Positions 8,341-17,425 of a stretch of DNA of 64,000 nucleotides are shown piece by piece. Source of the stretch: Vibrio aquaticus (GTDB lineage Bacteria > Pseudomonadota > Gammaproteobacteria > Enterobacterales > Vibrionaceae); contig NZ_RXZH01000001.1 in NCBI RefSeq assembly GCF_003970385.1, forward strand, positions 558,001 to 622,000, in the 5' to 3' direction. A model generated the notes under the pieces. That model had not been told where the DNA came from. It did not search any database and worked only from the letters and a program-made list of their open reading frames with translations. The translations under genes and the position numbers were made by a program. Numbering within the stretch: position 1 is the stretch's first letter; every line of letters begins with the position of its first letter.

Positions 8341-8692
8341 CATCTCCACACACACATAACACTCACTTTTAGTGCTTACATCAAAGTTTCAGACCCAATA
8401 CATCAAAAATCAAACTCTACACCCAAGAACTTAGGGTGAAAGTCACGCCTTTCTTAAGGTAACGTTTGCGATGCATCTTCATTATTGAAACTCAGCCCCC
8501 CAAAATATATAGAACAACATTCACACTCAACTCAGTGCATTCATCCTAAAAGCCCCCTGAAACTTTAATTTTACTTCAGACATGAGAGGAACAATCTAAA
8601 TAAATGACAACGTCTTTAAAATCATAAGCAATTGAAAATATTAATTTTATTTCCAAAAATTATCAACAAGTGATTTATTTGTCAAAAAGACA
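8341..8692. other. AT-rich intergenic stretch without a recognisable gene
   Basis: This lies between the qrr terminator and the codB promoter. It is AT-rich, has no ORF with a ribosome site, and I see no strong hairpin. It may hold upstream sites for codB. Confidence 0.5.
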
Positions 8693-8720
8693 TTGACACC
8701 GTGATTTAGATCACCATAAT
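8693..8720 (+). promoter_or_regulatory. codBA promoter with an internal palindromic operator
   Basis: TTGACA (8693-8698) and CATAAT (8715-8720) are 16 bases apart, a good sigma-70 promoter 64 bases before codB. The spacer is almost filled by the palindrome GTGATTTAGATCAC (8701-8714), which has the form of a CRP-family site. A protein bound there would block RNA polymerase, so this looks like a repressor operator. Confidence 0.6.
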
Positions 8721-8783
8721 ACCGGCCGTTTACCCGAAATTTACACACAATTTGTATTGATAATCTATTTGCGGAGGTTATAT

Positions 8784-10022
8784 ATGGCTGCGGACAATAA
8801 TTACAGTCTCGGACCCGTGCCGACAACGGCAAGGAAAGGCGTCGCTTCATTAACAATGGTAATGTTAGGACTCACTTTCTTCTCTGCAAGTATGTGGACT
8901 GGTGGTTCTCTTGGTACTGGTCTTTCATTTAACGATTTCCTCCTCGCTGTTCTTATTGGTAACCTAATCCTCGGCATCTACACTTCTTTTCTTGGTTACA
9001 TCGGCGCTTCTACTGGTCTCTCTACTCACCTTCTTGCTCGTTTCTCTTTTGGTACTAAAGGCTCTTGGCTTCCTTCTGCGCTTCTTGGCGGTACACAAGT
9101 TGGCTGGTTTGGCGTGGGCGTTGCCATGTTTGCTATTCCAGTACAAAAAGCGACGGGCATTGATACCAACACGCTGATTATCGTTTCTGGTCTACTGATG
9201 ACCGCGACAGTTTACTTCGGCATCAAAGCGCTCATGATTCTGTCTGCGATTGCCGTACCTGCCATTGCCATTTTAGGTAGCTACTCTGTTTCGATGGCAG
9301 TTGATAGCATTGGCGGTTTAGAACAACTCAAACTGATTCAGCCAGAAACACCAATGGATTTTTCTGTTGCACTTGCCATGGTAGTCGGTTCATTCGTTAG
9401 TGCCGGTACGCTAACCGCTGACTTCGTGCGCTTTGGCAAAAAGCCGGCGAGCGCAGTGTTAGTGACAATGGTCGCTTTCTTTATCGGTAACTCACTGATG
9501 TTTATCTTTGGTGCTGCTGGCGCTGCTGCAACCGGTCAAGCTGATATTTCTGACGTAATGATTGCGCAAGGTTTACTACTGCCTGCTATCATTGTGCTTG
9601 GCTTAAACATTTGGACAACCAACGAAAACGCGCTGTACGCATCAGGCCTTGGTTTCTCTAACATTACTGGTCGCTCAAGTACCGCAATGTCAATCATCAA
9701 CGGTCTTGTGGGCACCATCTTCGCACTATGGTTATACAATAACTTCGTAGGCTGGTTAACGTTCCTTTCAATGGCAATCCCACCGATTGGTGGCGTCATC
9801 ATTGCGGACTTCTTATTGAACCGTAAACGTTACCAGAACTTCGAAAAAGCGGAATTCCAACCGGTTAACTGGGCAGGTATTATCGCAGTCGCTATCGGTG
9901 TTGCTGCTGGTAAATTCATCCCAGGTGTTGTGCCTCTAAACGCGGTATTAGGCGGCGCACTAAGCTATGTTGTACTTAATTCACTACTAAACAAACAAGC
10001 GCTGAAAGCACAAACAGCGTAA
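8784..10022 (+). CDS. codB: Cytosine permease CodB
   Basis: 412 residues with twelve hydrophobic segments of the NCS1 family. The N-terminus (DNNYSLGPVPTTARKGVASL) and the run MWTGGSLGTGLSFNDF match CodB, the cytosine:proton symporter. I chose the ATG at 8784 because GGAGG lies seven bases before it; an earlier in-frame start at 8757 has none. It is followed after nine bases by codA, so the two form one transcript for cytosine salvage. Confidence 0.93.
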   Translation: MAADNNYSLGPVPTTARKGVASLTMVMLGLTFFSASMWTGGSLGTGLSFNDFLLAVLIGNLILGIYTSFLGYIGASTGLSTHLLARFSFGTKGSWLPSALLGGTQVGWFGVGVAMFAIPVQKATGIDTNTLIIVSGLLMTATVYFGIKALMILSAIAVPAIAILGSYSVSMAVDSIGGLEQLKLIQPETPMDFSVALAMVVGSFVSAGTLTADFVRFGKKPASAVLVTMVAFFIGNSLMFIFGAAGAAATGQADISDVMIAQGLLLPAIIVLGLNIWTTNENALYASGLGFSNITGRSSTAMSIINGLVGTIFALWLYNNFVGWLTFLSMAIPPIGGVIIADFLLNRKRYQNFEKAEFQPVNWAGIIAVAIGVAAGKFIPGVVPLNAVLGGALSYVVLNSLLNKQALKAQTA

Positions 10023-10031
10023 GGAAGCATC

Positions 10032-11309
10032 ATGACAACGCTATTGATCAAAAACGCGACACTACGCAATCAAGAAGGTCTCAAGCAGATCCTGATTGAA
10101 GACGGTCAATTCAAGCAAATTCTTGAAAACGATGCGGATATTGCTTTTGAAGGCGATATTCTTGATGCAGAGGGTGGCCTTGCGGTTGCCCCTTTCTGCG
10201 AGCCTCATATTCATCTAGATACCACTCAAACAGCCGGTGAACCAAACTGGAACATCTCTGGTACTTTGTTTGAAGGTATTGAACGTTGGGCTGAGCGTAA
10301 AGAGATGCTATCAATCGAGGATGTAAAAACTCGCGCAAAGCAGACTCTAAAATGGCAAATCGCTAACGGCATTCAACATGTTCGTACACACGTTGACGTT
10401 TCTGACCCTACTTTGATTGCACTAAAAGCAATGATCGAAGTACGTGAAGAAATGAAAGAGTGGGTCGACATCCAAATCGTTGCATTCCCACAAGAAGGCA
10501 TCCTTTCTTACCCGAACGGTAAAGAGCTGCTAGAAGAAGCGGTTAAGCTCGGTGCTGATGTTATCGGTGCTATCCCTCACTTTGAGTTCACTCGTGAATA
10601 CGGTGTGGAATCTCTGCACTATGTGTTCGAATTGGCACGCAAATACGATCGCCTGATCGACGTTCACTGTGATGAAATCGATGATGAGCAATCTCGCTTC
10701 GTTGAAACGCTGGCTGCACTGGCGCACAAATATGAGATGGGCCATAAAGTAACGGCTAGCCACACAACAGCGATGGGCTCTTACAATGGCGCTTATGCTT
10801 CACGTCTATTCCGTTTACTAAGAATGTCTGGCATCAACTTTGTGGCTAACCCACTGGTGAATATTCACCTGCAAGGCCGTTTTGACGACTATCCGAAACG
10901 CCGTGGTATGACACGAGTAAAAGAGATGCTGAACGCTGGCATTAACGTTTGTTTTGGCCACGATGATGTGTTTGACCCTTGGTACCCACTAGGCACAGCG
11001 AACATGCTACAAGTTTTGCACATGGGTCTGCACGTTAGCCAAGTGATGGGTTACGACCAAATCAACAACGGTCTTGACTTAATCAGTGATAATTCAGCTC
11101 GTACACTGAATATCCAAGACAAACACGGTATTGAAGCAGGTAAGCCTGGTAGCTTACTGATTCTGCCTGCTGAAAATGGCTTCGATGCGCTGCGCCGCCA
11201 AGTGCCTGTACGTTACTCTGTTCGTCACGGTAAAGTGATCGCAGAAACGCAACCTGCAACAACACAGATTCATCTTGGTGAGCAAGAACAAGTGACGTTC
11301 AAACGCTAA
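10032..11309 (+). CDS. codA: Cytosine deaminase CodA
   Basis: 425 residues of the amidohydrolase superfamily. Metal and catalytic motifs are visible: [10 protein letters not shown] (first metal His pair), [11 protein letters not shown] (His and catalytic Glu), TASHTTAMG and [15 protein letters not shown] (metal Asp). The enzyme turns cytosine into uracil and ammonia in the cytoplasm and feeds pyrimidine salvage. It has its own Shine-Dalgarno (AAGGAAG) nine bases after codB and ends at a terminator. Confidence 0.95.
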   Translation: MTTLLIKNATLRNQEGLKQILIEDGQFKQILENDADIAFEGDILDAEGGLAVAPFCEPHIHLDTTQTAGEPNWNISGTLFEGIERWAERKEMLSIEDVKTRAKQTLKWQIANGIQHVRTHVDVSDPTLIALKAMIEVREEMKEWVDIQIVAFPQEGILSYPNGKELLEEAVKLGADVIGAIPHFEFTREYGVESLHYVFELARKYDRLIDVHCDEIDDEQSRFVETLAALAHKYEMGHKVTASHTTAMGSYNGAYASRLFRLLRMSGINFVANPLVNIHLQGRFDDYPKRRGMTRVKEMLNAGINVCFGHDDVFDPWYPLGTANMLQVLHMGLHVSQVMGYDQINNGLDLISDNSARTLNIQDKHGIEAGKPGSLLILPAENGFDALRRQVPVRYSVRHGKVIAETQPATTQIHLGEQEQVTFKR

Positions 11310-11331
11310 GAAAAAGAACAGATCAAACATC

Positions 11332-11359
11332 AATGGGAGGCTTCGGCTTCCCATTTTTT
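11332..11359 (+). terminator. Terminator of codBA
   Basis: AATGGGAgGC, a TTCG tetraloop and GCtTCCCATT are followed by TTTT, 22 bases after the codA stop. It faces the terminator of the convergent csrB-type RNA. Confidence 0.88.
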
Positions 11360-11395
11360 GTTCGTCTAGCCTGAGCACTTTCGTTTAGGCAAAAG

Positions 11396-11800
11396 AAAAA
11401 CCCCACTAAGCTTTCGCCTAGTGGGGTTCTATTCTTACTCGCAGCAATCCGGCTACTAATAGGTGCTCCCTGCATCTATTCCTTGATAGTACGCTGAATC
11501 CTTCAGCACTTTCCTTATCATCGCCATCCTAGCGGTGTCCTTGGCAATCCAGCCCGTTAGCTATCCTCGCTAACTCTCATCACTTATCCTTAAGCGGTGT
11601 CCTGACTCTATCATCCTGATAGAAATTGCCTTAGTCCGTTAAGTGTCCATTGCCTATCCTTGTGTAACCATCCTAGTTACTAGCGTCCAGCCAATGTCCT
11701 TCGCTTTCCATGCCGATCATTCATCCTAAATAATCGAATCTTCGTCCTGAAGATGACCTGTCCTTGGGTCTTTCCTGTTCCGTGTCTGCTTCCTGCTGAC
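11396..11800 (-). ncRNA. csrB: CsrB-family regulatory sRNA
   Basis: About 405 nt on the minus strand. The RNA contains about seventeen AGGA motifs (TCCT on the plus strand) plus further GGA motifs. Many sit in the loops of small hairpins, for example GCTGAAGGATTCAGC, CTTCAGGACGAAG and GTAACTAGGATGGTTAC. This is the hallmark of CsrB/CsrC RNAs, which sequester the translational regulator CsrA. It begins near 11800 with GTCAGCAGGAAGC (E. coli CsrB begins GTCGACAGG) and ends in a strong terminator (CCCCACTAgGC, GAAA, GCtTAGTGGGG, then T5, 11396-11429). A CATAAT -10 box is at 11814-11809. No protein-coding ORF fits here. Vibrios usually carry several csrB copies; which one this is cannot be told. 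Confidence 0.93.
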
Positions 11801-11959
11801 AACTTAAGATTATGCGATCGGCCGTTTTTCACAATGGCTAATATCGCCAAACTCGCAGTTCAAAAAACAACCAGAACAATTGCAACCCTTTTAATTCAAT
11901 AACTTATAGCCAACCACTACTTTAATCCTAACCCAAGTCAATCACAACGCTCACATCCT

Positions 11960-11977
11960 TGTAAGAGATCTCTCACA
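11960..11977. promoter_or_regulatory. VarA (GacA/UvrY) upstream activating site of csrB
   Basis: TGTAAGAGATCTCTCACA is an 18-base near-perfect inverted repeat matching the GacA/UvrY/VarA box found before csrB and rsmZ genes (TGTAAG-N6-CTTACA; E. coli csrB has TGTGAGAGATCTCTTACA). It lies about 160 bases upstream of the predicted start at 11800, the usual distance. Confidence 0.88.
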
Positions 11978-12191
11978 AAGGCTATAGCCGAATGCTCTAC
12001 TGGTTCAATTTAGCCTGCCACATTCCTCGTGACCTAAGTCACTCAATGTGATGCGATCGTAAAGAAACACTCGGTTTATGCGCTTTTTTCTGGACTATCT
12101 CTAGGGAAATTAGGATATTATTACTAGATCTACATCACATTACTTATTTCGCTTAGCCTGAGCTAAGTATTCTTTCCCGAGGATTGATTGA

Positions 12192-12644
12192 ATGATTTCA
12201 AAATGGGCGCAACGCTTTTACCAAATGGCAGAACTTGTTGGCTCTTGGAGTAAAGACCCATCGACACAAGTTGGTGCTGTTATTACTAAACAGAATCGCA
12301 TCGTATCTGTCGGTTTTAATGGCTACCCTCATGGTATTTCCGACAGTGCAATGACCGATGACCGTGAAATGAAGTATTTGAAAACGCTGCACGCGGAAGA
12401 AAATGCGATTCTATTTGCCAAACGTGATCTTGATGGCTGTGAAATTTGGGTAACCCATTTCCCATGCCCTAACTGTGCGGCAAAGATTATTCAAACAGGC
12501 ATTTCAGCGGTTCATTGTCCTGAGCAGACACCTGACTTTTTGTCTCGCTGGGGTGACAAGATTACAGTGAGCCAAGAGATGTTCTTGCAAGCGGGTGTAA
12601 AGGTAAACTGGCTACCGCTGTCTGATCTTACTGATAACGAATAA
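12192..12644 (+). CDS. Deoxycytidylate (dCMP) deaminase family protein
   Basis: 150 residues of the cytidine/deoxycytidylate deaminase fold. The zinc motifs are HAEENAI (residues about 67-73, His ligand and catalytic Glu) and PCPNCA (about 93-98, two Cys ligands). The N-terminal segment (DPSTQVGAVI, then NRIVSVGFNGYP) is typical of dCMP deaminases. These convert dCMP to dUMP for dTMP synthesis; some relatives act on other substrates. ATG at 12192 follows GAGGA. It stands alone, downstream of the csrB promoter region and divergent from it. Confidence 0.85.
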   Translation: MISKWAQRFYQMAELVGSWSKDPSTQVGAVITKQNRIVSVGFNGYPHGISDSAMTDDREMKYLKTLHAEENAILFAKRDLDGCEIWVTHFPCPNCAAKIIQTGISAVHCPEQTPDFLSRWGDKITVSQEMFLQAGVKVNWLPLSDLTDNE

Positions 12645-13196
12645 GCCACTAACAACATCCTAAAAGCTAAGCTGCGTAGTCTTCATATACAGAAATGTGG
12701 CTTAGTTTCTCTTCCTCTCTCTTTTCTAATGACTTCCAGTTAGCCACTTGATGGCGACCCAAGTGTCAAAAACGTGATCACTCACCTCTGCACAAAGCAA
12801 TAAAACCGGCCTATCTGGACCATTCTTTAGTCTTAACACTATCGACACAGCTATTCGTTCACCAAATAGGTGTTTTAAGCGATCTCAATCACTATTGAAT
12901 CCAATGACTAAATCATCATTTACATAATTTATGTGCTTCAAGTATTTTTATTCGCGAAATAAGCGCCGCAGTTTTCAAATGTCAATATTAGATATCTAGG
13001 ACAATAGCTAGTTATATTTGCCAAACCATCCCTATTGAGCAGCAAAATCGACCGGTATTATTTTTTCTAGCAGAATAAGATGTTAGCCCTTACAATCCTG
13101 CCGCATAAAAATTACAAAATGAATACAACCTCTGTTCACCTCCCTACAAGGCGAAATAGAGTCAGTCCCCCAAAACGTGAAAGGTCCAACAATACA
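12645..13196. other. Long intergenic leader before the GAPDH gene
   Basis: About 550 bases with no ORF that has a ribosome site. TATTAT near 13057-13062 could be a -10 box. The loosely paired GCTAAGC (12667-12673) and GGCTTAG (12702-12708) may be a weak terminator for the deaminase gene. A GTGATCAC palindrome lies near 12773-12780. I see no recognised riboswitch. Confidence 0.4.
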
Positions 13197-14633
13197 ATGA
13201 GTCCAGAGAAACATCTCTTAGATTGGCAAACGAGCCAAACGATTGCGGAAACTATCTCTCCCCTTCTTGGTCAACTGTACCGTCATAAAGGCGTTGAAGT
13301 ATTACTTTTTGGTAAGACACTGGTTAACGCAGCAACCATCGATATTATTAAGACTCACCGCTTGGCTCGCCGCTACACAGGCTCGGCTCTTACTCCTGAG
13401 CAAACTCTTCCTCTAATCAAAGCGCTATCAGAAATGGAGCTTTCTCCATGCCGTGTCGATATTGGTCAACTGGCGCATCAATTCTGGCAAGGTCGCGATG
13501 ATGAGCACGGTGTAAAAGACTTTTTGCATACTGCACTTATGGGTGCAATGAACGGCGAAACGGTTACTGAGCCTCGTGACGTGGTTCTGTATGGTTTTGG
13601 TCGTATCGGCCGCTTGCTTACTCGCCTACTTGTTGAAAAGTCAGGCCCTGGTTACCCGCTAAGACTGCGGGCTGTGGTTGTTCGTGGTGGTAAGAAAGGC
13701 GACTTAGAGAAGCGTGCAAGCTTACTTCGCCGTGATTCAGTACACGGTCAGTTCAATGGCAGCATTATTGTCGATGAAGAGCGCAAAGCGATCATCGCCA
13801 ACGGTAACTACATTCAGTTTATCTATGCTAACAAGCCAGAAGAGGTCGATTACTCAAGCTTTGGCATCAACAACGCACTGGTTGTCGATAACACAGGCGT
13901 TTGGCGTGATGCGGAAGGCCTAAGCCAGCACCTTGATTGTAAAGGCGCAGAGAAAGTGCTTCTTACTGCACCGGGCAAAGGTGACATCAAAAACGTTGTA
14001 TTTGGTGTGAACGACAATGTGATTGAATCACAAGACACCATCATTTCTGCAGCTAGCTGTACGACGAACGCTATTACACCTGTGCTAAAAGCAATGAACG
14101 ATAAGTTCGGCGTTATCTCAGGTCACATTGAAACGGTTCACTCGTTCACCAATGATCAGAACTTAATTGATAACTTCCACTCAGGCGAGCGTCGTGGCCG
14201 TAGCGCGTCATTGAACATGGTACTAACCGAGACTGGTGCAGCGAAAGCGGTATCGAAAGCATTACCAGAACTCGCGGGCAAGCTAACAGGTAACGCGATT
14301 CGCGTTCCAACGCCAAACGTTTCTATGGCAATTGCGAACCTAAACCTTGAGCACGGCACTGATAAAGACGAGCTTAATGATTACCTTCGTGAAATGGCAC
14401 TAACGTCTGAGCTTTCTGCGCAAATCGACTACACCGAATCGACAGAGATTGTTTCTACTGACCTAGTCGGCTCTCGCTTTGCAGGCGTGGTTGATGGCGC
14501 TGCTACGATCGCTCAAGATAACCGCTGCGTACTGTACATTTGGTATGACAACGAGTTTGGTTACAGCTGTCAGGTTGTTCACTGTATGGAACAGATGATG
14601 GGCGTACGTTACAAGACGTTTCCAACTAAGTAA
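13197..14633 (+). CDS. Glyceraldehyde-3-phosphate dehydrogenase with N-terminal extension
   Basis: 478 residues from the ATG at 13197, preceded by AAAGG; an earlier in-frame ATG at 13080 would add 39 Ser/Arg-rich residues and lacks a ribosome site. Residues about 1-125 are a helical extension not found in standard 330-residue GapA. The rest is a complete GAPDH: NAD-binding VLYGFGRIGRLLTRLLV, catalytic Cys in SAASCTTNAITPVLKAM, SFTNDQNLIDNFH, and WYDNEFGYSCQVV near the end. This long type occurs in many marine gammaproteobacteria. Whether it serves glycolysis or gluconeogenesis cannot be read from the sequence. A terminator follows at 14713. Confidence 0.88.
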   Translation: MSPEKHLLDWQTSQTIAETISPLLGQLYRHKGVEVLLFGKTLVNAATIDIIKTHRLARRYTGSALTPEQTLPLIKALSEMELSPCRVDIGQLAHQFWQGRDDEHGVKDFLHTALMGAMNGETVTEPRDVVLYGFGRIGRLLTRLLVEKSGPGYPLRLRAVVVRGGKKGDLEKRASLLRRDSVHGQFNGSIIVDEERKAIIANGNYIQFIYANKPEEVDYSSFGINNALVVDNTGVWRDAEGLSQHLDCKGAEKVLLTAPGKGDIKNVVFGVNDNVIESQDTIISAASCTTNAITPVLKAMNDKFGVISGHIETVHSFTNDQNLIDNFHSGERRGRSASLNMVLTETGAAKAVSKALPELAGKLTGNAIRVPTPNVSMAIANLNLEHGTDKDELNDYLREMALTSELSAQIDYTESTEIVSTDLVGSRFAGVVDGAATIAQDNRCVLYIWYDNEFGYSCQVVHCMEQMMGVRYKTFPTK

Positions 14634-14712
14634 CCACAGAGAAATATCGCTTTACGCCATTTGGCTATAAGCAAAGCTCCACAACACTATAACGAATAAT
14701 AATCCCCTATTT

Positions 14713-14744
14713 GCCACTCTTACTTCGGTATGAGTGGCTTTTTT
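14713..14744 (+). terminator. Terminator after the GAPDH gene
   Basis: GCCACTC and GAGTGGC pair around a loop containing TTCGG, followed by TTTTTT. Confidence 0.88.
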
Positions 14745-14810
14745 GTCTTTGTTCATGTTTGATTCATTTAACTTGCAGTATTGTGACAACATAACTAAGA
14801 GGTATTGATT

Positions 14811-15023
14811 ATGAATAGAGTAATTTCAGGCGTTTTGGCCCTTTTCATTGGCATGTTTACCTTGGTATTTACCTTGATTCTTGCGATTCCACTCACCATC
14901 GCAGCGCTTATTACAGGTAAAAAGATTGAGAAATCACTAAAAATGAATCGTTCACCTTTCTCACCACAGCAGTCACAAAACTCTTCTGTGCTTGAGGGAG
15001 AATATGAAGACGTATCAAAGTAA
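14811..15023 (+). CDS. Small single-span membrane protein of unknown function
   Basis: 70 residues from the ATG at 14811, preceded by AAGAGGT. A long hydrophobic segment fills residues about 3-36, followed by a basic boundary (GKKIEKSLKMNR) and a polar tail ending EGEYEDVSK. I do not recognise the family. Its end lies 20 bases before the likely start of the lipoprotein hydrolase gene, so the two probably share a transcript. Confidence 0.6.
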   Translation: MNRVISGVLALFIGMFTLVFTLILAIPLTIAALITGKKIEKSLKMNRSPFSPQQSQNSSVLEGEYEDVSK

Positions 15024-15042
15024 AAGGGAAAAGCTCGAATAT

Positions 15043-16215
15043 ATGATGCGCAAGAAAACCGCGATTGCTTTTTATCTCGCAGCTGCAGCCACAACTGTTT
15101 TGATTGGCTGCACTGCACAGCCGCAAGATCCAGCTTTCCAAAAAGCCGAACATCTCCCGAGCTACTCTCAAGAGAGCTTCAAACAATACATAGACGAGAC
15201 GAAGAACTGGCTGACTGATAATCGACTGTTCATCACCAATGATAAGTCCACTGAGCTCGATTTGGTTGCACCAAAAGAGTATCGACCTGCCGAGCCTAAT
15301 GGCCAAGGTGTTTTACTTGTCCATGGTTTAGGGGATTCTCCCTATTCGTTTGTAGATGTGGCAACGCACCTAGCTGAACAAGGCTATTTGATCAGGACTA
15401 TTTTGCTGCCTGGTCATGCGAGCAAAGTCGGCGATCTACAGCTACCGACCTTAGAAGATTGGCAAGGCGTGGTTCATCACCATATTGAACTTCTTAAAAA
15501 AGATACCGATTCTGTCTGGCTGGGCGGTTATTCAACCGGCGCAAACCTAGTCACGTCAGAAGCATTGAATGATGATTCGATCAACGGTCTATTGCTGTTT
15601 TCCCCGGCATTGCAGCCAAATTCAACTGCCGTGCAATTTGCAGGTTTAGCGAGCCACTTCGTCACGTGGGCGGATCAAGATCCTGAGGATAACCCTCTGA
15701 GATATAACTCACTACCAATGAGCGCTGCCGCGGTTTACTATCAGACTTCGGAAGTGGTTCAGCAGCAACTCGAAGGTAAGCAGTACAGCAAGCCTGTGTT
15801 TATGCTGATGAGTGAAGGGGATAAGGTGATCAATACTCAGTTTGCAATTGATACCTTCTCTAACCAAATGCTCAACCCAAATAGCCATATTGTCTGGCAA
15901 GGTGAGCACGATTTAAGTGACAAGCGATCAACTCGATTCACCATGAAGTTGCCTGAGCAGCGCATTTCGAATGGTTCACACATGGGGCTGTTGTTTTCAC
16001 CTCAGAACCCGAATTACGGCATTGGTGGTAGCAACTTAATTTGCAGTAACGGACAAACCGAAAGCGTTGGGGATCAATGTGCTCAAGGTGTAGAGATTTG
16101 GTATTCAGCGTGGGGTTACATCGAGCCGGGTAAAACGCATGCTCGCTTAACGTATAACCCATACTTTGAGCAAAGCATGACCATCATGGATCAAGTGATG
16201 ACGCCTAAAAGCTAG
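15043..16215 (+). CDS. Alpha/beta-hydrolase lipoprotein (carboxylesterase-like)
   Basis: About 390 residues. The start is set at the ATG at 15043 so that the protein begins MMRKKTAIAFYLAAAATTVL followed by the lipobox LIGC. Later starts or the upstream ones at 14992 and 15004 are possible. The hydrolase core shows VLLVHGLGDSPYSF (oxyanion HG), LPGHASKVGDL, and the nucleophile elbow GGYSTGAN. The C-terminal catalytic His is likely in NGSHMG. It is predicted to be a membrane-anchored lipase or esterase facing the periplasm. The substrate is unknown. A hairpin terminator follows. Confidence 0.75.
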   Translation: MMRKKTAIAFYLAAAATTVLIGCTAQPQDPAFQKAEHLPSYSQESFKQYIDETKNWLTDNRLFITNDKSTELDLVAPKEYRPAEPNGQGVLLVHGLGDSPYSFVDVATHLAEQGYLIRTILLPGHASKVGDLQLPTLEDWQGVVHHHIELLKKDTDSVWLGGYSTGANLVTSEALNDDSINGLLLFSPALQPNSTAVQFAGLASHFVTWADQDPEDNPLRYNSLPMSAAAVYYQTSEVVQQQLEGKQYSKPVFMLMSEGDKVINTQFAIDTFSNQMLNPNSHIVWQGEHDLSDKRSTRFTMKLPEQRISNGSHMGLLFSPQNPNYGIGGSNLICSNGQTESVGDQCAQGVEIWYSAWGYIEPGKTHARLTYNPYFEQSMTIMDQVMTPKS

Positions 16216-16244
16216 TATTGGTTACCTCCACTCACCTTTATGAA

Positions 16245-16279
16245 AAGAGCCGCTATTAATTTGCGGCTCTTTCTATTTT
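16245..16279 (+). terminator. Terminator after the hydrolase gene
   Basis: AAGAGCCGC and GCGGCTCTT pair around a nine-base loop and are followed by TCTATTTTT. Confidence 0.82.
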
Positions 16280-16361
16280 TCACCTAAGCTCAAATAGTCA
16301 TTGCAGTTTATTTACTGGTTTGTTATCAAAGAGTAAATCAATAAAAACAAAGGATTGACTA

Positions 16362-16847
16362 ATGAGTACTGGTCAACGCAACACTACACTACGTTTTCTT
16401 GCAGAGCCGAGTGATGTAAATTTTGGTGGTAAAGTCCACGGCGGTGCCGTAATGAAGTGGATCGACTTAGCCGCTTATGCCAATGCCGCTGCATGGAGTG
16501 GTAAATATTGTATTACGGCTTACGCAGGTGGGATTCGTTTTGTACAACCGATCCACGTAGGTAACTTGGTCGAAGTAAGCGCTAAGGTCATCTATACGGG
16601 TAAAAGCTCAATGCACATCGCTATTGATGTTCAAGCAAGCGACCCTAAAGATCTCAAAAACCGCCTAACCACCCATTGTATCGTTATCATGGTCGCGGTA
16701 GATGAAAATGGTAAGCCGACTGAAGTCCCTGAGTGGGTGCCAGAAACGGATGAAGATATTGAGCTGAGAGATTCTGCGATTCGACTGATGAACATGCGTA
16801 AGCAAATTGGCGAAGAAATGGAAGCGCACGTTAAATATCTCAAATAG
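16362..16847 (+). CDS. Acyl-CoA thioesterase, hotdog fold (YciA/BACH-like)
   Basis: 161 residues. The hotdog signature is clear: VNFGGKVHGGAVMKWIDLAA with the catalytic-region Asp, then GIRFVQPIHVGNLVEVSAKV and GKSSMHIAIDVQA. Family members hydrolyse acyl-CoA thioesters in the cytoplasm. AAAGGA lies seven bases before the ATG at 16362. It appears to be a single-gene unit; a short hairpin (GAGGC-TGCG-GCCTC, 16873-16886) with a T-rich tail ends it. Confidence 0.85.
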   Translation: MSTGQRNTTLRFLAEPSDVNFGGKVHGGAVMKWIDLAAYANAAAWSGKYCITAYAGGIRFVQPIHVGNLVEVSAKVIYTGKSSMHIAIDVQASDPKDLKNRLTTHCIVIMVAVDENGKPTEVPEWVPETDEDIELRDSAIRLMNMRKQIGEEMEAHVKYLK

Positions 16848-16970
16848 CCTTAACGCTTAACTTAAAACAATGGAGGCTGCGGCCTCTATTTTGTTAGCGC
16901 ACTGTCATTAATCCGCTTTGTCATTTTTCTTTCATCTTGGTCTGTTTAAATCCGCTAGCGAAACAGAAAC

Positions 16971-17231
16971 ATGAAGGAATATTTCTTGAACCTCGGTGGC
17001 ACTACCCTCAGCGAAACGACACTATCAAACCTTAAAGCCGTAGAGTACCAATGGGTCCGTACCATGTATGTGGAAGGCTATGAGGATAGCGAGATAAATC
17101 ATTACATTCAGGCATGTTTTGGTGGTGATCCCCTTTTTGCCGATCTGTTTCGAAAAGTCGCCCTCTCGCAAGAAAGCTTATACGTCCTACTTCGCCACCT
17201 CGGCTGCGCACCTTCTAGTCGCGAGCTTTAG
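16971..17231 (+). CDS. Hypothetical protein, 86 residues
   Basis: A soluble, mostly helical 86-residue protein starting MKEYFLNLGGTTLSETTL and rich in aromatic and acidic residues (EYQWVRTMYVEGYEDSEINH). No signal peptide or membrane segment is seen. AAGGA lies inside the start region rather than before it, so the exact start is uncertain. I do not recognise the family. A 58-residue reading frame begins 18 bases after its stop. Confidence 0.55.
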   Translation: MKEYFLNLGGTTLSETTLSNLKAVEYQWVRTMYVEGYEDSEINHYIQACFGGDPLFADLFRKVALSQESLYVLLRHLGCAPSSREL

Positions 17232-17248
17232 CCTACATAACGTGGTGT

Positions 17249-17425
17249 ATGCCTCATCTGAATGCAAATTCCCCTGCAGTTACAAAGGATAACCTTGAGT
17301 TGCTCGCATTGGGGTTTGAGCTTACTAGTATCCACAAAGGTGTCTCATATACTGACACTACTGGCCGAATAGCGGACATAAAAAAACCCGGGACAAAGCC
17401 GGGTCTTGGTTACAAAAACTGTTAG
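17249..17425 (+). CDS. Possible small protein, 58 residues
   Basis: An ATG at 17249 opens 58 codons ending in TAG at 17425. The product begins MPHLNANSPAVTKDNLELLA, contains HKGVSYTDTTGRIADIKKPG and ends GLGYKNC, a composition that looks protein-like. It lies 18 bases downstream of the previous gene on the same strand. Against it: the ribosome site is poor, and its last third overlaps a hairpin that reads as a terminator for the opposite strand. Confidence 0.3.
   Translation: MPHLNANSPAVTKDNLELLALGFELTSIHKGVSYTDTTGRIADIKKPGTKPGLGYKNC
17380..17404 (-). terminator. Rho-independent terminator on the minus strand, downstream of malG
   Basis: On the minus strand ACCCGG and CCGGGT pair around a seven-base loop and are followed by seven T. 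It lies about 165 bases beyond the malG stop and could end the mal transcript or a 3'UTR sRNA. Confidence 0.8.

Noticed and set aside
11410..11800. Protein gene in the gap between codA and the dCMP deaminase gene
   Set aside because: No open frame with a ribosome site; the regular AGGA hairpins show a CsrB-type RNA.
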